DNA of 64,000 nucleotides from Sthenelais limicola (GCA_942159475.1 OW804094.1:57222966-57286965); one strand, 5' to 3'. Shown: positions 33,406 to 44,826, counted from the stretch's first letter. The notes: generated from the letters alone by a model not told the origin. Numbers and translations are program-made.

Positions 33406-34229
33406 GATTCACCAGTGAGTTAATGTTAGTCAATTTATATACAAGATATTAACGTATAGTTAATGTTCATAACAGGCAAGTATATTCATGTTCAAATATT
33501 AATCTTAAGTTACCATTAAATTAACGTTCATAAGTTGATGTCAAAATGTAAATGTTAACTTGACCAGTAAATTAATGTTGATAATTTGACGTCAATGTAT
33601 TAACGTAAGGTTAATGTTGATAATACATAAGTATATTGATGTTAAGATATGATGCCCTCATGGGAAGAACAAGATTGCTTGACTTGAGGACCTTTTTCTC
33701 TACAACTCATGATGTAACTGTATAAAGAGAAATAAAAATACTTATATATATATATATTGATGTATAGTCACCATCAAATTAACGTTGGGAAGTTAACATC
33801 AAGGGAATCAACGTTAAGATAATGTTTGCTTAATGCTTAGATAGTAACGTGAACTAAATTCACGTGAAATTAAGGTTAATGTAATGTCAAAAAGTTAATG
33901 TTGCCAAATTAACCTTCGATTGACATTAATCAACGTTGTGTTAACGTGAATTGTTACCTGGGTAAGACCACTCCATTGAATCTCTTTTGTTTCTGGACAA
34001 GCTAAGGGAACTTTAGTTAAGGTCTTAAAACGTTGACCACCATGAAAGCATTAACAAAAGGATTTGAGTGGTGCGTAAGCCAGCGGAAGTGTGTAGATCA
34101 TTGATGCAAGTGGTGGTTGCACTATTTCTACCTCCTGTTGCCCACTAGGGAGAGTTTAACCAGATCTCAGAAGCGACGTATTGAATTGACTTTTTGAAGT
34201 ATACTTCTCTCAATGTTTACCAAACTGCA

Positions 34230-34470
34230 AGAGGTATTTGACCTAAGGTCACCAAATGAAAGGTCAAATGGGAGAAAAGGTTCTAAGAATGGAGGCTTAT
34301 ACCTACTTATACAATCCTAAATCTTGGGGCAAGTATGAAATTCAATGTTATTACAAAACTTATGGGAACCATGTTCAATTAGGTTGATATTCCCAGCATG
34401 CACCAATCTCTTAGAGAGGGGTCAACTAGGTTGACTGATCATGATAGGAAAAATTTAACTGAGATTCCAA
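34230..34470 (+). repeat. Extra copy of the AAGGTCA satellite unit
   Basis: TTTGACCTAAGGTCACCAAA, GAAAGGTCAAATGGGAGAAA, TATTCCCAGCATGCACC and TCTTAGAGAGGGGTCAA appear in the same order as in 23390-23640. It is a single diverged unit 10 kb away from the main block. Confidence 0.6.
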
Positions 34471-34779
34471 GACAAAAGGAGGTCTAATTGGATATAGTAG
34501 AAGGACACAAAGTGTAGCATGATGGATACATTTATCAACACAAAGGAGTGCAATAGGCACAGACTTGTTTCAGAGCAGCCTCTGCATGATAGATGAAGAT
34601 TCACAAAACTAGGATGGAGCTGGATGAAAAACGCATCCCAAGTAGGGTCGACATTGTAGAGAATTAGGGAAATTCATTTTCTGGTGAGCAAGAAATCACA
34701 CACTTATGTAGTGAGTGCATCGCTTCAGACAAACTGAATACAGATTTGCTTGAAACTTATTCTCTTTGCAAGGCTAAAC

Positions 34780-35516
34780 TCATAGTTTGTTAAAGACAGG
34801 CTGTCCTCAAAGAATGTTGAGTTTGATGCACCAATGAAAAGCATGAAGCTTGCTACATTAGCTACCAATGAAGAAAAGTCTAATGGAAGAGAAATCCAAA
34901 AGCAAAAGAAAGATGTCATACTAAACATAACCGTCACAGTCACACATTCCAACAAGATGACAATGTCCTTATTCTCTCAATTTACCATGCCAAAAACATA
35001 GAAGTTGAACTGAACTGAAGAAAATCCTAAATCCTATTGATACAGTGACCTCAAGAGGTTGATGCAATACTTGGTACAATGTGTCTGATGCCTTACCTGA
35101 TTTCCATGCTCCTACTGGCTGTGATTCTACTAGAACTGAGAAGTCCTTTTAGAAAAGGTAAAGTGGTAGTCTACAAGACCATGAAAACATCAAAGCAGTG
35201 GTTGGAGGCAACAACAAAGCTTGACAAAGATGAGCTTGTTGAGAGAAACTCATTGTGAGTTTATATTGTAAATGATAAAGAAAGCCCGGAGAAGGCAAGG
35301 TACAAGAATCCAAATTCATCACTGGCCAGACTACCACCTATACATGATAGCCTTAAATGCCATATAATGAGGTCAAACAATCAAAATAGATTATGGAAAG
35401 GTGTACTCAATCACAAGTTTGAACCATCCAAAATAGAGGAATCTGGTTGGAGGATGACCCAAGGCAGAATTGAGATTGATTCTATGACATATCCTCCTTA
35501 TCCTCTAAATGCTTGA
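34780..35516 (+). pseudogene. Unidentified coding remnant
   Basis: Two stretches read like protein. One (about 34790-34990) gives KDRLSSKNVEFDAPMKSMKL followed by ATLATNEEK. The other (35159-35516) is open apart from one TGA and contains ARYKNPNSSLARLPPIHDSL and FEPSKIEESGWRMTQGRIEI, then ends in TGA. The SLARLPP...L ... W ... GW architecture resembles the C-termini of uncharacterised transposon-associated proteins common in invertebrate genomes, but I cannot name the family. Stops and frame changes show it is dead. The AAGGTCA repeat just upstream suggests it was carried by the same element. Confidence 0.4.
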
Positions 35517-35519
35517 ATG

Positions 35520-36270
35520 GTCAGTTCAAATTTTAGTATTTTCCCTTTGATAAGCATATCACATCATACTTTTCTTGGCAAGTCAAACACTGATTTGGGA
35601 AGTTATAAATGTACCAGTTTCAGAATGAGACATTCACATAAGGAGTGAGGCATAATGCTATGAAAATATTAGCAAAGCAAAATTCTTAGTAGCCAGCAAT
35701 ACCTAGGATTATACCTCTCTAACAGTTAATGAGTGTGTCCAGTCATGTTACATTAGTGTGTCCAGGGCTGTTCCTTCATCTCTGTCAATATTCTATAGGA
35801 TGGGGATCAGTTGCACTGAAAATCCTCTAGCATCCCTTTAAGCTTTAGTTCTTAAATTGCCAGCCAAGCAGAATGAGTAACTACACATAATTGTTAACTT
35901 GTGGATAGGTCATTGGATTAACAACCCATAGTCTTAGGAAATCAAACAATAACATCAAAATTCAAGTCTTTGAAATTTGAAGCAGTAGATAAAAAACAAA
36001 ATACTCATAAAAAAACCTCTAGACCTTCACAGGGGAACAATAATTCATACCCATGATGTAAAGAGGGTCTAATATGAACCAAAACTATGTAAATATAATG
36101 TAATGAAGTAATATAAAGTTAAAATGGATTAAAAGATGTGCTTAATGTAGTCTACATTATAGACTACAGTCTTTTTCACTGGACAGTCGGACCAGTGAAA
36201 CTTTAGTTTCACCGGTCCGACCTGTCTTTCACCGGTCAAGGACCGTGGTCTGGCAGGTTTCGCCATGTCT
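35520..36270. other. Non-coding stretch
   Basis: I see no gene. A short inverted pair around 36178-36235 (TTTTCACTGGACAGTCGGAC and GACCTGTCTTTCACCGGTC) lies just before R1. Confidence 0.4.
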
Positions 36271-36272
36271 GG

Positions 36273-37145
36273 TAACCCGATGTGCATGAATGCATTTCTG
36301 ACCTAGTTTTTACCTGGAACTTTTGACCTGATATTGACCTGGTGCTTTACTAGTGGAAATCGTAAACAGTTGTGAGGCTCAAACTTGATTTTATAATGCT
36401 CTATGGACCCGATTCTTAAATGCAGTTCTCATGCTCTCAATGATGCACTCTTGGTCAGATGTATTTAACACAGTTCTCATGCTCTCAATAATGCACTTTT
36501 GACTAGGTTAAAAAACACAGTTATGATGCTCTCAGTGAGGCACTTCCCTTGCTCTATAGGAGCGCTATAGTTTTGCTCACAGGATGATTTGAAAGATACC
36601 TATATTCCCAAATGTTTCCAAAGAGCGTTTGGAACATTAACTTCTCTTTACTCTCATCGTTTTATTTTCATCAATTCTTCATTTCCAAGCCTTGCAGTAT
36701 AGAGTGTTGCATGGCAGCGTCCATGTGATTGTTCCAGTTATAATGTTGACTGTGCTCCACCCAAGTCACTATAGGGACAATCTACATGTACAATCATTAG
36801 GGTGTTTGGATGACAACGTCTTCCAGGATCAAACAGATAGATTATACAAATTTACTATGAAAGGATATCACTTATAATATTCCTAATTACATGATGCGGA
36901 ATATTTATAGAGTGTAACTGCCAAAAAAATGTTGTCTGATGTTAAAATAAATTGTATATACAACCCAGTCAATTGACCCGCCACCTGGTGAGAACAAAGC
37001 CGCCACCTGGTGAAAACAAGTGGCCTCACCATGTATTGACTTTTGATAATAACTGGCAGTATATACAGGCACAAGTCTTAAATAAGGGAAGCAAAGGGAT
37101 TGTGTCAATCAATTATCAATTTCATTATATTCATTCATTTTATTA
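36273..37145 (+). repeat. Dispersed repeat R1, copy 3
   Basis: Starts AACCCGATGTGCATGAATGC and follows the same order as copy 1, ending with two CCGCCACCTGGTGA motifs at 36977-36992 and 36999-37014 and the shared CACCATGTATTGA. The internal ATGCTCTCA...GATGCACT unit is repeated three times here. No coding frame is visible. Confidence 0.65.
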
Positions 37146-37149
37146 GGAA

Positions 37150-38040
37150 AATGAAAATGAGACGGCAACAAAACTCACAAAAAAAATAGTACTAAATACG
37201 GTCTATTTCTTGTCTAGTAGAGGTACATTAAATGAGCCTTCTTGTAAAATCCTGTAAGCCTAATATTGCCGTATCAGATCTTTGCTAATGTATTGATGAT
37301 TAACACTTTGTTATTGTAATATGTATCTACAGCAGAAATACTTTCGGACATTGAAAAGTATCACACTTGTGAAATTTGTTTCGAAATAAAATCTGTTTAA
37401 AAAAACAAAAAACTATTACATAGAAACTGCTCGCAGGGGGCGGGGGCTTTAATATTGTACGTTTTCAAGAAGTGGCATGATATTTTTCCATAGATACAAT
37501 GGATGTACTAATTATGGAAAATAACTAACTAATAATCATCTGGTTTCAAATTTTCCTAAATTCTGTATTTTAGCCTGTGGTCGAGCTTTTATTTCTGAAC
37601 CAAAACAATGCATTTCTGCATCACTGTCCAAGGATGTATACTTTCTGCCTTATTAAATGTAAGTTTATTCTCTGATTTACACAAGATCACAGGTCTTTCT
37701 GTGTTCCTCTCTACCTCTCACAATCAGTACTTAACACCGCGGACTAAAATCGTTTAAACAGATATATAATCACTATAGGCTTCCCCCATAGGCCTATAGA
37801 TGAGTGTGATGTAGGCTGCTCTAAATGTAGGGCTCATGAGGAATCGGACTTTTAAATAGTATCACCTGATCACATATAAACGACTTAATATATTTGCTTT
37901 ATCTTATATAAGGGTTGGTAGTTCAAATATATGATTCAAACGTCTGTCTATATTAGAAACTGTTACCGAAGGTCCCTGATAGTGATATAAGAAATAGATT
38001 AGTATGAACAACAACTATGATTATTTAGTAGACATTTATT
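37150..38040. other. Non-coding stretch
   Basis: I see no gene. If the exon at 38130-38283 is real, this is the first part of its intron. Confidence 0.35.
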
Positions 38041-38129
38041 TCAGTTGAGGAATGGGGTGGGAATTATATAAGGAGGAATTAGATCAGCGTGAGAAGTATT
38101 ATTTGGGAAATATTGAGGTAGGTTTACAC

Positions 38130-38283
38130 CGTTTAGATTTGTCTCTAGGGGTTTCTTTGGCTTGGTGTCAGAAGTTTCTGACATTAGCGGTTCGTCTTCT
38201 GGAAGCTTTGGAAAATTCGGCAACGTTGCGGCGACGGCGGCGACGCTACCCTCTTCCACTGCAGATTTTGAATCTGCCGCCAT
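38130..38283 (-). CDS. Putative first coding exon, unknown protein
   Basis: ATG at 38283 opens MAADSKSAVEEGSVAAVAAT followed by LPNFPKLPEDEPLMSETSDT and KPKKPLETNLN. It is Ala/Glu/Pro-rich and low in hydrophobics, like a disordered N-terminus. The start lies in a CpG-rich patch (GCGGCGACGGCGGCGACG at about 38229-38246), unlike its AT-rich surroundings, as expected for a promoter-proximal first exon. A plausible donor is AAACG|GTGTAAAC at 38130/38129 (phase 1). Upstream codons in the same frame are probably 5' UTR. I cannot identify the gene, and no downstream exon is seen. Confidence 0.4.
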
Positions 38284-38552
38284 TTTGCATTCAGTTGCAT
38301 GCGTCCTTGCAGTTTGAATGCTACGATGGAGAATTCTGTTCCATTCACACATTACACATATACTGAAGTTGATCCCAGTTATACACAAACTATTTATACT
38401 CCTTCCTGCACAGTTGGATGAATATGAAATCAATGCGATGCCAAGATCTTACCTAAAATATAAATGCGTCTAGCTGAGTCTGCATGGTACTCCAACGGCT
38501 ATGTCATGGTGGATTCCCCACTTAGACTCATGTTTCATTTACAAATAATCAA

Positions 38553-38730
38553 AACGCCAAACAACTGTTCAATGAACATTTATTAATTGTGCGTGAACGT
38601 TCACTTCTCTCTTTAACAATGCAAACGGTAGATGAACGATGGAAACGTTACATGAACAGTTGCAAACGCACAGAACGCCAAACAACTGATCAACAAACGT
38701 TTATCCGCTGTGCGTGAACGTTCGCTTCTC
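38553..38730 (+). repeat. Two 57 bp repeats at the LINE 3' end
   Basis: 38553-38609 and 38674-38730 both run from AACGCCAAACAACTG to GTGCGTGAACGTTCRCTTCTC with a few differences. The period is 121 bp. They sit immediately 3' of the minus-strand LINE, so they may be its 3' UTR repeat. Confidence 0.7.
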
Positions 38731-38734
38731 CCTG

Positions 38735-39846
38735 GGCTCCCATTCAAGTATGAGAAAAAGTTTCTCTCAAGATATAATTTAAACTCAAGGAGTGATTGGC
38801 AATTTCGGCCTTCAGGTGGCAGCTTATTATATAGGGTGGGGGCCTGGAAGTAGAAAGATCTCTTTACTCTTTCTGTCTTGACGGTTGGAACTTTGAGTAT
38901 TTTTCCATTGGTCAGGTTTCGTAGATTCAGCCCTCTGTTATCTACATATTCATGGTCACAACTCATCTTGAAGGCAGCATGTAAGAGGTGTGAATCTCTC
39001 CTCTCATTCAGAAATGGGATTTTTTGCAATTTGTGGTTTTCTTTCACACTAGTCTTTTTTTCCACATTGTATGCTATTCTAAAGAAAGCGTTTTGTATAG
39101 TTTGGAGTTTCTCCAGATGCCTTTTCTGAGCTGGGACATAACATATGTCACAGGAGTCCATTACCGGTCGCACCATGGTGGTATATACCAGCATGGTGTT
39201 CTGTGGTGTCAGGGCTATTCGTATCTTTGCTGTGGCCTTGAGCCTCTTATTAATTTGGTCAATTTTCCCCTGGACATGGCTGTTGAAAGTCAGTGCCTGA
39301 TCAATTTCCAGCCCCAGATATCAGTATTTATCTACATATTCTAAATCTGCTAGGTTTAGGTTGAGTTTTATTGGTACACTTTTGTTTTTGTTTTTCGTAC
39401 CTCCAAGTGTAATGTCCATGACTTTACTTTTTTTACATTTACTGATATTTTGTTCTGTCTGCACCATCTTCCAACCATGTCCAGGTCTATTTGGAGTTCC
39501 CCTTTAAGGGTAGAATCATTGGGGTGTGAATGATATATCACAGTGTCGTCCGCGAACATCTGAATCTGTGATCTGCGGACGACCCTGTGTAGGTCATTCA
39601 CATATAGGAGGAAGAGCAAGGGCCCCAGCACAGTTCCTTGGGGAACACCACATGTGATCTTTGTTTTTTCAGAGACCACCCCATTCACCCGCACCTGCTG
39701 ATATCATTCTGTGAGGTAGTCGCTAACCCACTCTATGATGGGCTTATCTAGATAAAAGGAATGTAGTTTTTAAGTGATAAGTATTTTATGGTCTACCGTA
39801 TCGAATGCCTTTTTGAAATCTAAATATATCAGTGCGACTGATTTGT
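38735..39846 (-). pseudogene. LINE ORF2: RT palm to C-terminus
   Basis: On the minus strand it begins at about 39846 with YLDFKKAFDTVDHKIL (RT motif A). It continues ITCGVPQGTVLGPLLFLLYV (motif B), MFADDTVIYH (motif C with catalytic FADD), a YLGLEID-like segment, and the C-terminal MVRPVMDSCDICYV ... RHLEKLQTIQNAFFRIAY ... APTLYNKLPPEGR tail. This order is typical of CR1/L2/Jockey/Rex-like LINEs. There are stops near 39785 and 39705 and frameshifts near 39415 and 39300. The endonuclease and 5' part are missing: the break at 39846 joins a duplicated GTAGTACCCAGTGAAA sequence. The copy is 5' truncated, as is usual for LINEs. Confidence 0.85.
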
Positions 39847-39959
39847 TTCCTAGCTGGTTGCCATGTAGTACCCAGTGAAAGCCGTGTAGTACCCAGTGAA
39901 AATAAAATCTTTAAAAAAAAAGAAGGAAATGTTTACCATAATTGGAATAGGCTTGATCT

Positions 39960-40045
39960 CATCTTTTCAAATATGATTGTATCTCAAAATCCATTTTTGC
40001 GGCTTGTGACTCATTTTCCTAAACACATCACATATTTACTCTTTC
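39960..40045 (+). repeat. M1 MITE solo end
   Basis: TCTCAAAATCCATTTTTGCG, then GCTTGTGACTCATTTTCCT and ACACATCACATAT. It is closely related to 33340-33405 and 54100-54155. Confidence 0.5.
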
Positions 40046-40269
40046 TGACAGGGCCTGCAACAATTAATATGTCAACATGTAAAACGCCATCAAGTAGTAT
40101 CCTATAGTTATAAGTACATCTGTCTGTTTGCTGGGTATTATATCAACATCACAACAAAAAGATAAAATAGATAACATTTCCAAGAACGTCAGTGGAATTT
40201 GTTTGTACCAATTAAGTGTCAAAAGTGTAAAATGTCAAACAAATGTCAAATTCTTTTCGAAAAGATTAT

Positions 40270-40450
40270 CCACCATCCATCCAGCTCCTCATACTGCTCT
40301 TCTACGATCCTACTCCTCGTCCTCCCTCTCCTCATCCTCCCTCTCCCCCTTCACCCTCTCCTCGTCCTCCCTCTCCACCTCCTCTTCCCACTCCGCCTCC
40401 CTCTCTTCCTCATCCTCCCTCTTCTCATCCTCGCTCCAACTCTCTCTCTT
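40270..40450 (+). repeat. (CTCCTC)-type pyrimidine tract
   Basis: Dense CTCC, TCCT and CCTC words. The Ser/Pro/Leu-rich frames on plus and the Glu/Arg-rich frame on minus are artefacts of this composition. Confidence 0.85.
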
Positions 40451-40536
40451 CATGGCTTTCTTTACAAAACATTGATTTATTCCTCTTTGCACAGATTAAG
40501 TTAGATAATAGATTTTGCTTTTGGATTTTACTTTTT

Positions 40537-41015
40537 ACTCATGTTAGTGTTACACAGGGTGGGGATACACTTGGTAGTGTTATGCAAGATGGTGTTACAT
40601 ATGGTGGTGTAACAAATGGGGGTGTTACACTTGGCATAGTTACACATAGTGGTGTTACACATGGTGGTGTTGCATATGGTGGTGTAACACATGGCGGTGT
40701 TGCATATGGTGGTGTAACACATGGCGGTGTTACACATGGTTGTGTTACACATGGCAGTGTTACACATGGTGGTGTAACACATGGCAGTGTTACACATGGT
40801 GGTGTTACACATGGCAGTGCTACACATGGTGGTGTTACACATGGTGGTGTTACACATGGCAGAGTTACACATGTTGGTGTTACACATGGCAGTGTTACAC
40901 ATGTTGGTGTTATATATGGTGGTGTAACACATGGCAGTGTTACATAAGGTGGTGTTGGCACATGGCAGTGTTACACATGGCAGTGTTACACATGGTGATG
41001 TTACATATGGTGGTA
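40537..41015 (+). repeat. 15 bp minisatellite, ~30 units
   Basis: The unit is close to GGTGGTGTTACACAT, with GGT/GGC/AGT variants. Because 15 is a multiple of 3 and the unit has no stop in several frames, long repetitive frames exist on both strands (VTHGG on plus; TPPCV and MCNTT on minus). They have no start context or non-repeat domain, so I treat them as non-coding. Confidence 0.95.
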
Positions 41016-41139
41016 CACTTATATCCGTTCGGTAAATCCTGCTTAGCCAAAATGGCATCTGTGCTAGAAGGTGTGGACAAAACCAGCCCAGAATATGAAA
41101 CCAGATTGTAGGACGCATACTCTGAGGGCTCCTGATGGG

Positions 41140-41432
41140 GGGTCCTATGTCGATTTGTCCTGCTAAGGATGAGCATTTGTCCCTTGCTCCCAGAATCCCA
41201 TGTCAATTTGTTGCTCTAAGAAAGGGGTCTATGTCGTTTGTCGATCATAAGAAATGGCTATGTCAGTTTGTCGATTTTACCCCTTATAATGTTGATTTGT
41301 CACGCTAAGGATGACCATTTGTCCCTTGTCCCCAGGATCCCAATGTTGAATTTGTCCCTCGAATAAAGGGTCTATGTCATTTGTTGATCATAAGAAATGG
41401 CCATGTCAGTATGTCGATTTTAAGCATCAGGA
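41140..41432 (+). repeat. Two ~141 bp tandem units
   Basis: Units beginning at about 41150 and 41291 share GATTTGTC, GCTAAGGATGA, CATTTGTCCCTTG, GGGTCTATGTCRTTTGT and CATAAGAAATGG. The block ends where the Gag fragment at 41437 begins. Confidence 0.75.
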
Positions 41433-41436
41433 CCCC

Positions 41437-42090
41437 CACTCTGCCTCCATTAGTGAACAGGCTTCTCTGAAGAATCAGTTACAAGCTCTACAAGCGAATG
41501 CTACTGGTAGCCAGTCTACTCCTGGTTCCTCCAAGGAGTCCAAGCCAGACCTGGGGCTTTCCATGCTCGACGTAATTTCCAAGCGCCTCGATGCCTTAGA
41601 AGACCCTACTCACACTGGCCATCAACAATCAGGTCCCTCAGGCTCTGGTCCTCTTCTCCCCGGCAGCAGTGGTGGTTCTCAACCAACGTCAAACCTCGTC
41701 AATGGGCCTCTCACCAAGGCTTTGGAAAAGCTTGCCAGCACCGATGACGAGAAAGGTAAGGCTCTGAAGCCTGTAACTTATTCCTTGTCTGATACTAAGA
41801 AGCCCGACCACTCCAATTAAGCTTGATGATGTCAGTCTCGTCCACGGAATGACGGCGGTGCTGGCCCATCTGAATGCTGCGTCTGACCTACGGGTTGCCT
41901 CTTATATCGCTCCCCTCTCCTTCATTGCTGAGATGCATGGTGCTCGCAAGTTTACTGAATGTGTATCGGTAGCTTATGAAGTACGTGACTGACAGAGTGG
42001 TTGAAGGAAAGGCTACTGACTTTAGCCCTGAGAAACATAGTTTGGGAGTCTCTATTTGTTTCTCTTCCAACGTCCTACTTTCTAACCCGG
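41437..42090 (+). pseudogene. Gag fragment of DIRS-B family
   Basis: A coding stretch without an intact start. The first part is Ser/Gly/Gln-rich with GLSMLDVISKRLDALE. Then LVHGMTAVLAHLNAASDLRV, YIAPLSFIAEM, and, after a frameshift at about 41985, DRVVEGKATDFSPEKHSLGV aligns residue by residue with DIRS-B Gag (LVHGMVRVAVHIL, YLDHLSFL, SSGRLDAFSAGDPLCVAVGF). A frameshift near 41815 also separates the first two parts. The zinc-finger C-terminus is lost where DIRS element C begins (about 42185). Confidence 0.65.
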
Positions 42091-42341
42091 ATGTGGGGGA
42101 CAATTCAATCCCAGATTACAACAGTGGGTTTGGGAGGTCCCACAGTTCTCCACTGTCGTCAAAGATTCCAATACACATTTTGCGAGAATGTGTTCATTCT
42201 GAGGCATTGGTGGCTCCCCCTACCGTCGGGCGCTGGTCACTATTTCCCCACAATCCCTTCTTCTTCCTTCTGCTCCAATCCAACCTCATTACCATACTAA
42301 TATAAATAATTGATCAACAAAAAGAACGGATATTACATGAA

Positions 42342-43656
42342 ATGAGAAACAGCTAAAAAGAACTACTGAGCCTGAGGAATCCGAAGAGTTGAATACTGAG
42401 AAACTGGAAGGATCAGAAGTTCACATATCACCGGACGAAACACATGGTGAAAACAAGACACAGGGTGCAACCGACGGCCATACTGATACCGAGGAAGCCA
42501 AGGACGAAGAAATGGCTGCCAGGACAAAAGAAAAGGTGGAAGCCATGGAGGCAAAGATCGGCGTGATCGAAGGGACTGTAAACCAATTGAAGGACCACAT
42601 GCAGTCTAATATAATTGAGGCTGTATCAAAGGCAATGGCGGCAATGAACACTACCTCCCAGCAACCGCCAGAGATGCAACCAGGCACGAGCCACAAAGCC
42701 GAGACGGATAATTCATTACCGGAGTACCCCCAGGCAGGCACCAAGCCGGCAGCCAACACCCAACAACAACATACCATGCATATACCAACGCCTAGGAATA
42801 TCATGCGCGATCCAATGACTAGAGCTTTCTACGAATCACAGCTCGAAATGGCAGCACCAATCTTCTATACACCAGAGATAAAAGGTAACATACACAATGA
42901 TCCAAGGGTTAGCCATACATGTATCTGGAGAAGGAGGGTATTACAACAATCAAGGATAAATTGGAGGCTAGGGACAACATGAGCTATCATGAATATGTGG
43001 AAGCATACACTTGGATGATGTTGGATGAAAACTTAATCTCACTGGACCATAGGTTCAAACTGACAAGGCACCTCCACCAGGTCGCCCCAGACGCCCGGGA
43101 TAGGGCCTGGAAAAACGTATTGAGATGGAGCACACAGATATTCAAGAGGATAGAAAGGGGAGAGATTGACTGGGACAGCACGGAGCAAATACAATATGAC
43201 CGCATGAGAATATCACTCGCACCAGCTACCATCGCAATAACAGAGTCCACATCGATCTTATGCCCAACACACAACCTGAAAGGGGCGTTCAAACTCAAGG
43301 AGGGCCACACACTTGAAAATCCAACAGGCAACAACACATGTGCCTACTGCAACTCGATGAACCCAGCCAATAGGCATGCACACCCTGCCGTAGAGTGCAT
43401 GAAGAAGCAGAGGGCGAAACAGCCACAAAGCAGAGATCACAGCCCAGTAGGACATCAGTACATGTATCCGCCCCCACCCGTACAGCAGTCAGCACACAGC
43501 ATGGACAACATGCACAGCAACATGTTTACATGCCACGCCCACAACTCAACCAACAGCACTACTACTCCGGGAATACAAAAAACGAGTTTGTCCCGTGGGC
43601 CTAGCCTTGCGGGAAGACACACCCAAAAAAAAACTGAGTCAGAACGAACTGTATGA
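42342..43656 (+). pseudogene. DIRS-C Gag-like ORF1
   Basis: By analogy with D (MRKTNNS) the start is ATG 42342, but this copy meets TAA at codon 5 and is in another frame from the body. From about 42362 the body shows an acidic N-terminus, a coiled-coil segment (TKEKVEAMEAKIGVIEGTVN), then MRDPMTRAFYESQLEMAAPI and FYTPEIKG. After a frameshift near 42915 comes YLEKEGITT...YHEYVEAYTWMML, RWSTQIFKRIERGEIDWDST and two zinc motifs: CPTHNLKGAFKLKEGH (its second Cys replaced) and CAYCNSMNPANRHAHPAVEC (C-x2-C-x10-H-x4-C, intact). The protein would bind element RNA. It is broken only at the start and at 42915. Confidence 0.75.
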
Positions 43657-43661
43657 TATGT

Positions 43662-44826
43662 TCAATTGTTTCGATGATTATGTTGATGTTGACACTCTAC
43701 TAAGTTGTGATATATGTTATGAATCGTGTGAATCCCCATGTTTACATACTGAACCGGAAAACGCAGACGGAAGTATCAGAGACTTCCGCCCACACAGTCA
43801 GCCAATGACAGAACGCAAAAGACCGCCACAGCCGCAACAGCCAATCACAGCCGACGTTGTAAATACAACAATGGCGGCCCCCACAAAGTCAACAAGGAAT
43901 ACGATAGTATCAGATGAAAATGTGTATATTGACCATTTTAATTGATTTGTCATCCCACAAAACCCTAATTTAATGGTATTACACATGAAAATCACATTAA
44001 AACTGGCAGCGTTTTTCGCGGCCGTCTTGGCCGCCATCTTGGATTTCTCAAAACGCTCAAGGATGTCAGCTTGACATCATCCAGATTCTAAAAGTACATG
44101 ACTTCCTCTACCCAAATCAGTCATAACCTCTTCGGGGGGTATTTTTGCAAGGTTGCCATAAAAAATCCCCCTTGGCAACGGGACTAATATAAGCCATCTC
44201 AGGTACAATCCAGGCACACAGGGCGAAGGTAAACAGAATTACACACCTATATATGAACTAAACGACAGTTTTTTCGTGGACATAGAGGAACTGTGCGCCA
44301 CCAGACCGGGTAAAGTGCCAGACATACATGTACCGGGCCCACTCGACATGGCAGCATACAGAACGGAGCACTGGCCGCTGCCAAACATGCATGTACTACA
44401 ACCACAACTGGCTCAGATATACAATGCAACGTGCGCAACAGGCCTTCCAAACATGATGTCAGCAAGAGTTGAAGTTGCCTCCAACCTCAATATAAAACAG
44501 TGGGAGTTCTACCTTACAAGAGTACTTAATGAGACCGAGTTACTCGACTTGATATGATACAGGTTCCCGCTCGGATACATAGGGCCAGTATCAGACACGG
44601 CGACAGTCAACCACCACATGTCCGCCCTGGAGTACCCTGCACACATATCTGAGTATATCAGCACCGAAAGGTACAATGATGCAGTATATGGACCATTCGC
44701 AGACCTGCCATTCGACACATGGGTGCATATCAATCCCCTCATGACACGACCAAAGGGCAGCGAGAACAAGAGGAGGGTCCCCACAGAGCGATCAATAAAC
44801 GGCTACATCAAACAGAACATGGTGCT
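43662..44826 (+). pseudogene. DIRS-C pol N-terminal region
   Basis: Opens with an acidic spacer (YDMFNCFDDYVDVDTLL) matched in D, and is then interrupted at about 43945-44220 by unrelated sequence with stops. It resumes with DIEELCATRPGKVPDIHVPG, AYRTEHWPLPNMHVLQ and QWEFYLTRVL. A TGA follows at about 44555, then LGYIGPVSD, HHMSALEYPAHISEYIS and WVHINPLMTRPKGSE. Elements A and D carry the same order just before the RT fingers. The palm, RNase H and recombinase are absent. Confidence 0.7.

Larger units (their letters stand above)
30848..33962. mobile_element. Foldback element F1, TIR CCCAGGTAACA
   Basis: The left end starts CCCAGGTAACAAATTGACG and the right end finishes with its inverse, TGAATTGTTACCTGGG. 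Both are flanked by TA (30846-30847 and 33963-33964), a likely TA target duplication. The left arm (30848-30990) and right arm (about 33415-33962) are dense in TTAACGT, ACGTCAA and AACGTTA words, themselves partly palindromic. The interior holds tandem blocks and a nested M1 MITE. There is no transposase frame, so it is non-autonomous. F2 (45140-51395) has the same termini. Confidence 0.65.
42185..44826 (+). mobile_element. DIRS-like retrotransposon C, 3' truncated
   Basis: Its left end, AGAATGTGTTCATTCTGAGG followed by CATTGGTGGCTCCCCCTA, matches element D at 59549 and, more loosely, A at 6632. It carries Gag (42342-43656) and the N-terminal part of pol (43662-44826). Homology to D stops after the motif GYIKQNMVL at about 44826, before the RT palm. 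An unrelated segment of about 250 bp interrupts pol around 43950-44220. Confidence 0.75.

Noticed and set aside
40537..41015. Long repetitive frames on both strands (VTHGG-, TPPCV- and MCNTT-type proteins)
   Set aside because: They are all by-products of a 15 bp minisatellite whose unit is a multiple of three and lacks stops; no start context or unique domain.
42421..42804. Minus-strand hydrophobic frame opposite DIRS-C Gag
   Set aside because: Antisense shadow; the same region reads as Gag homologous to element D on the plus strand.
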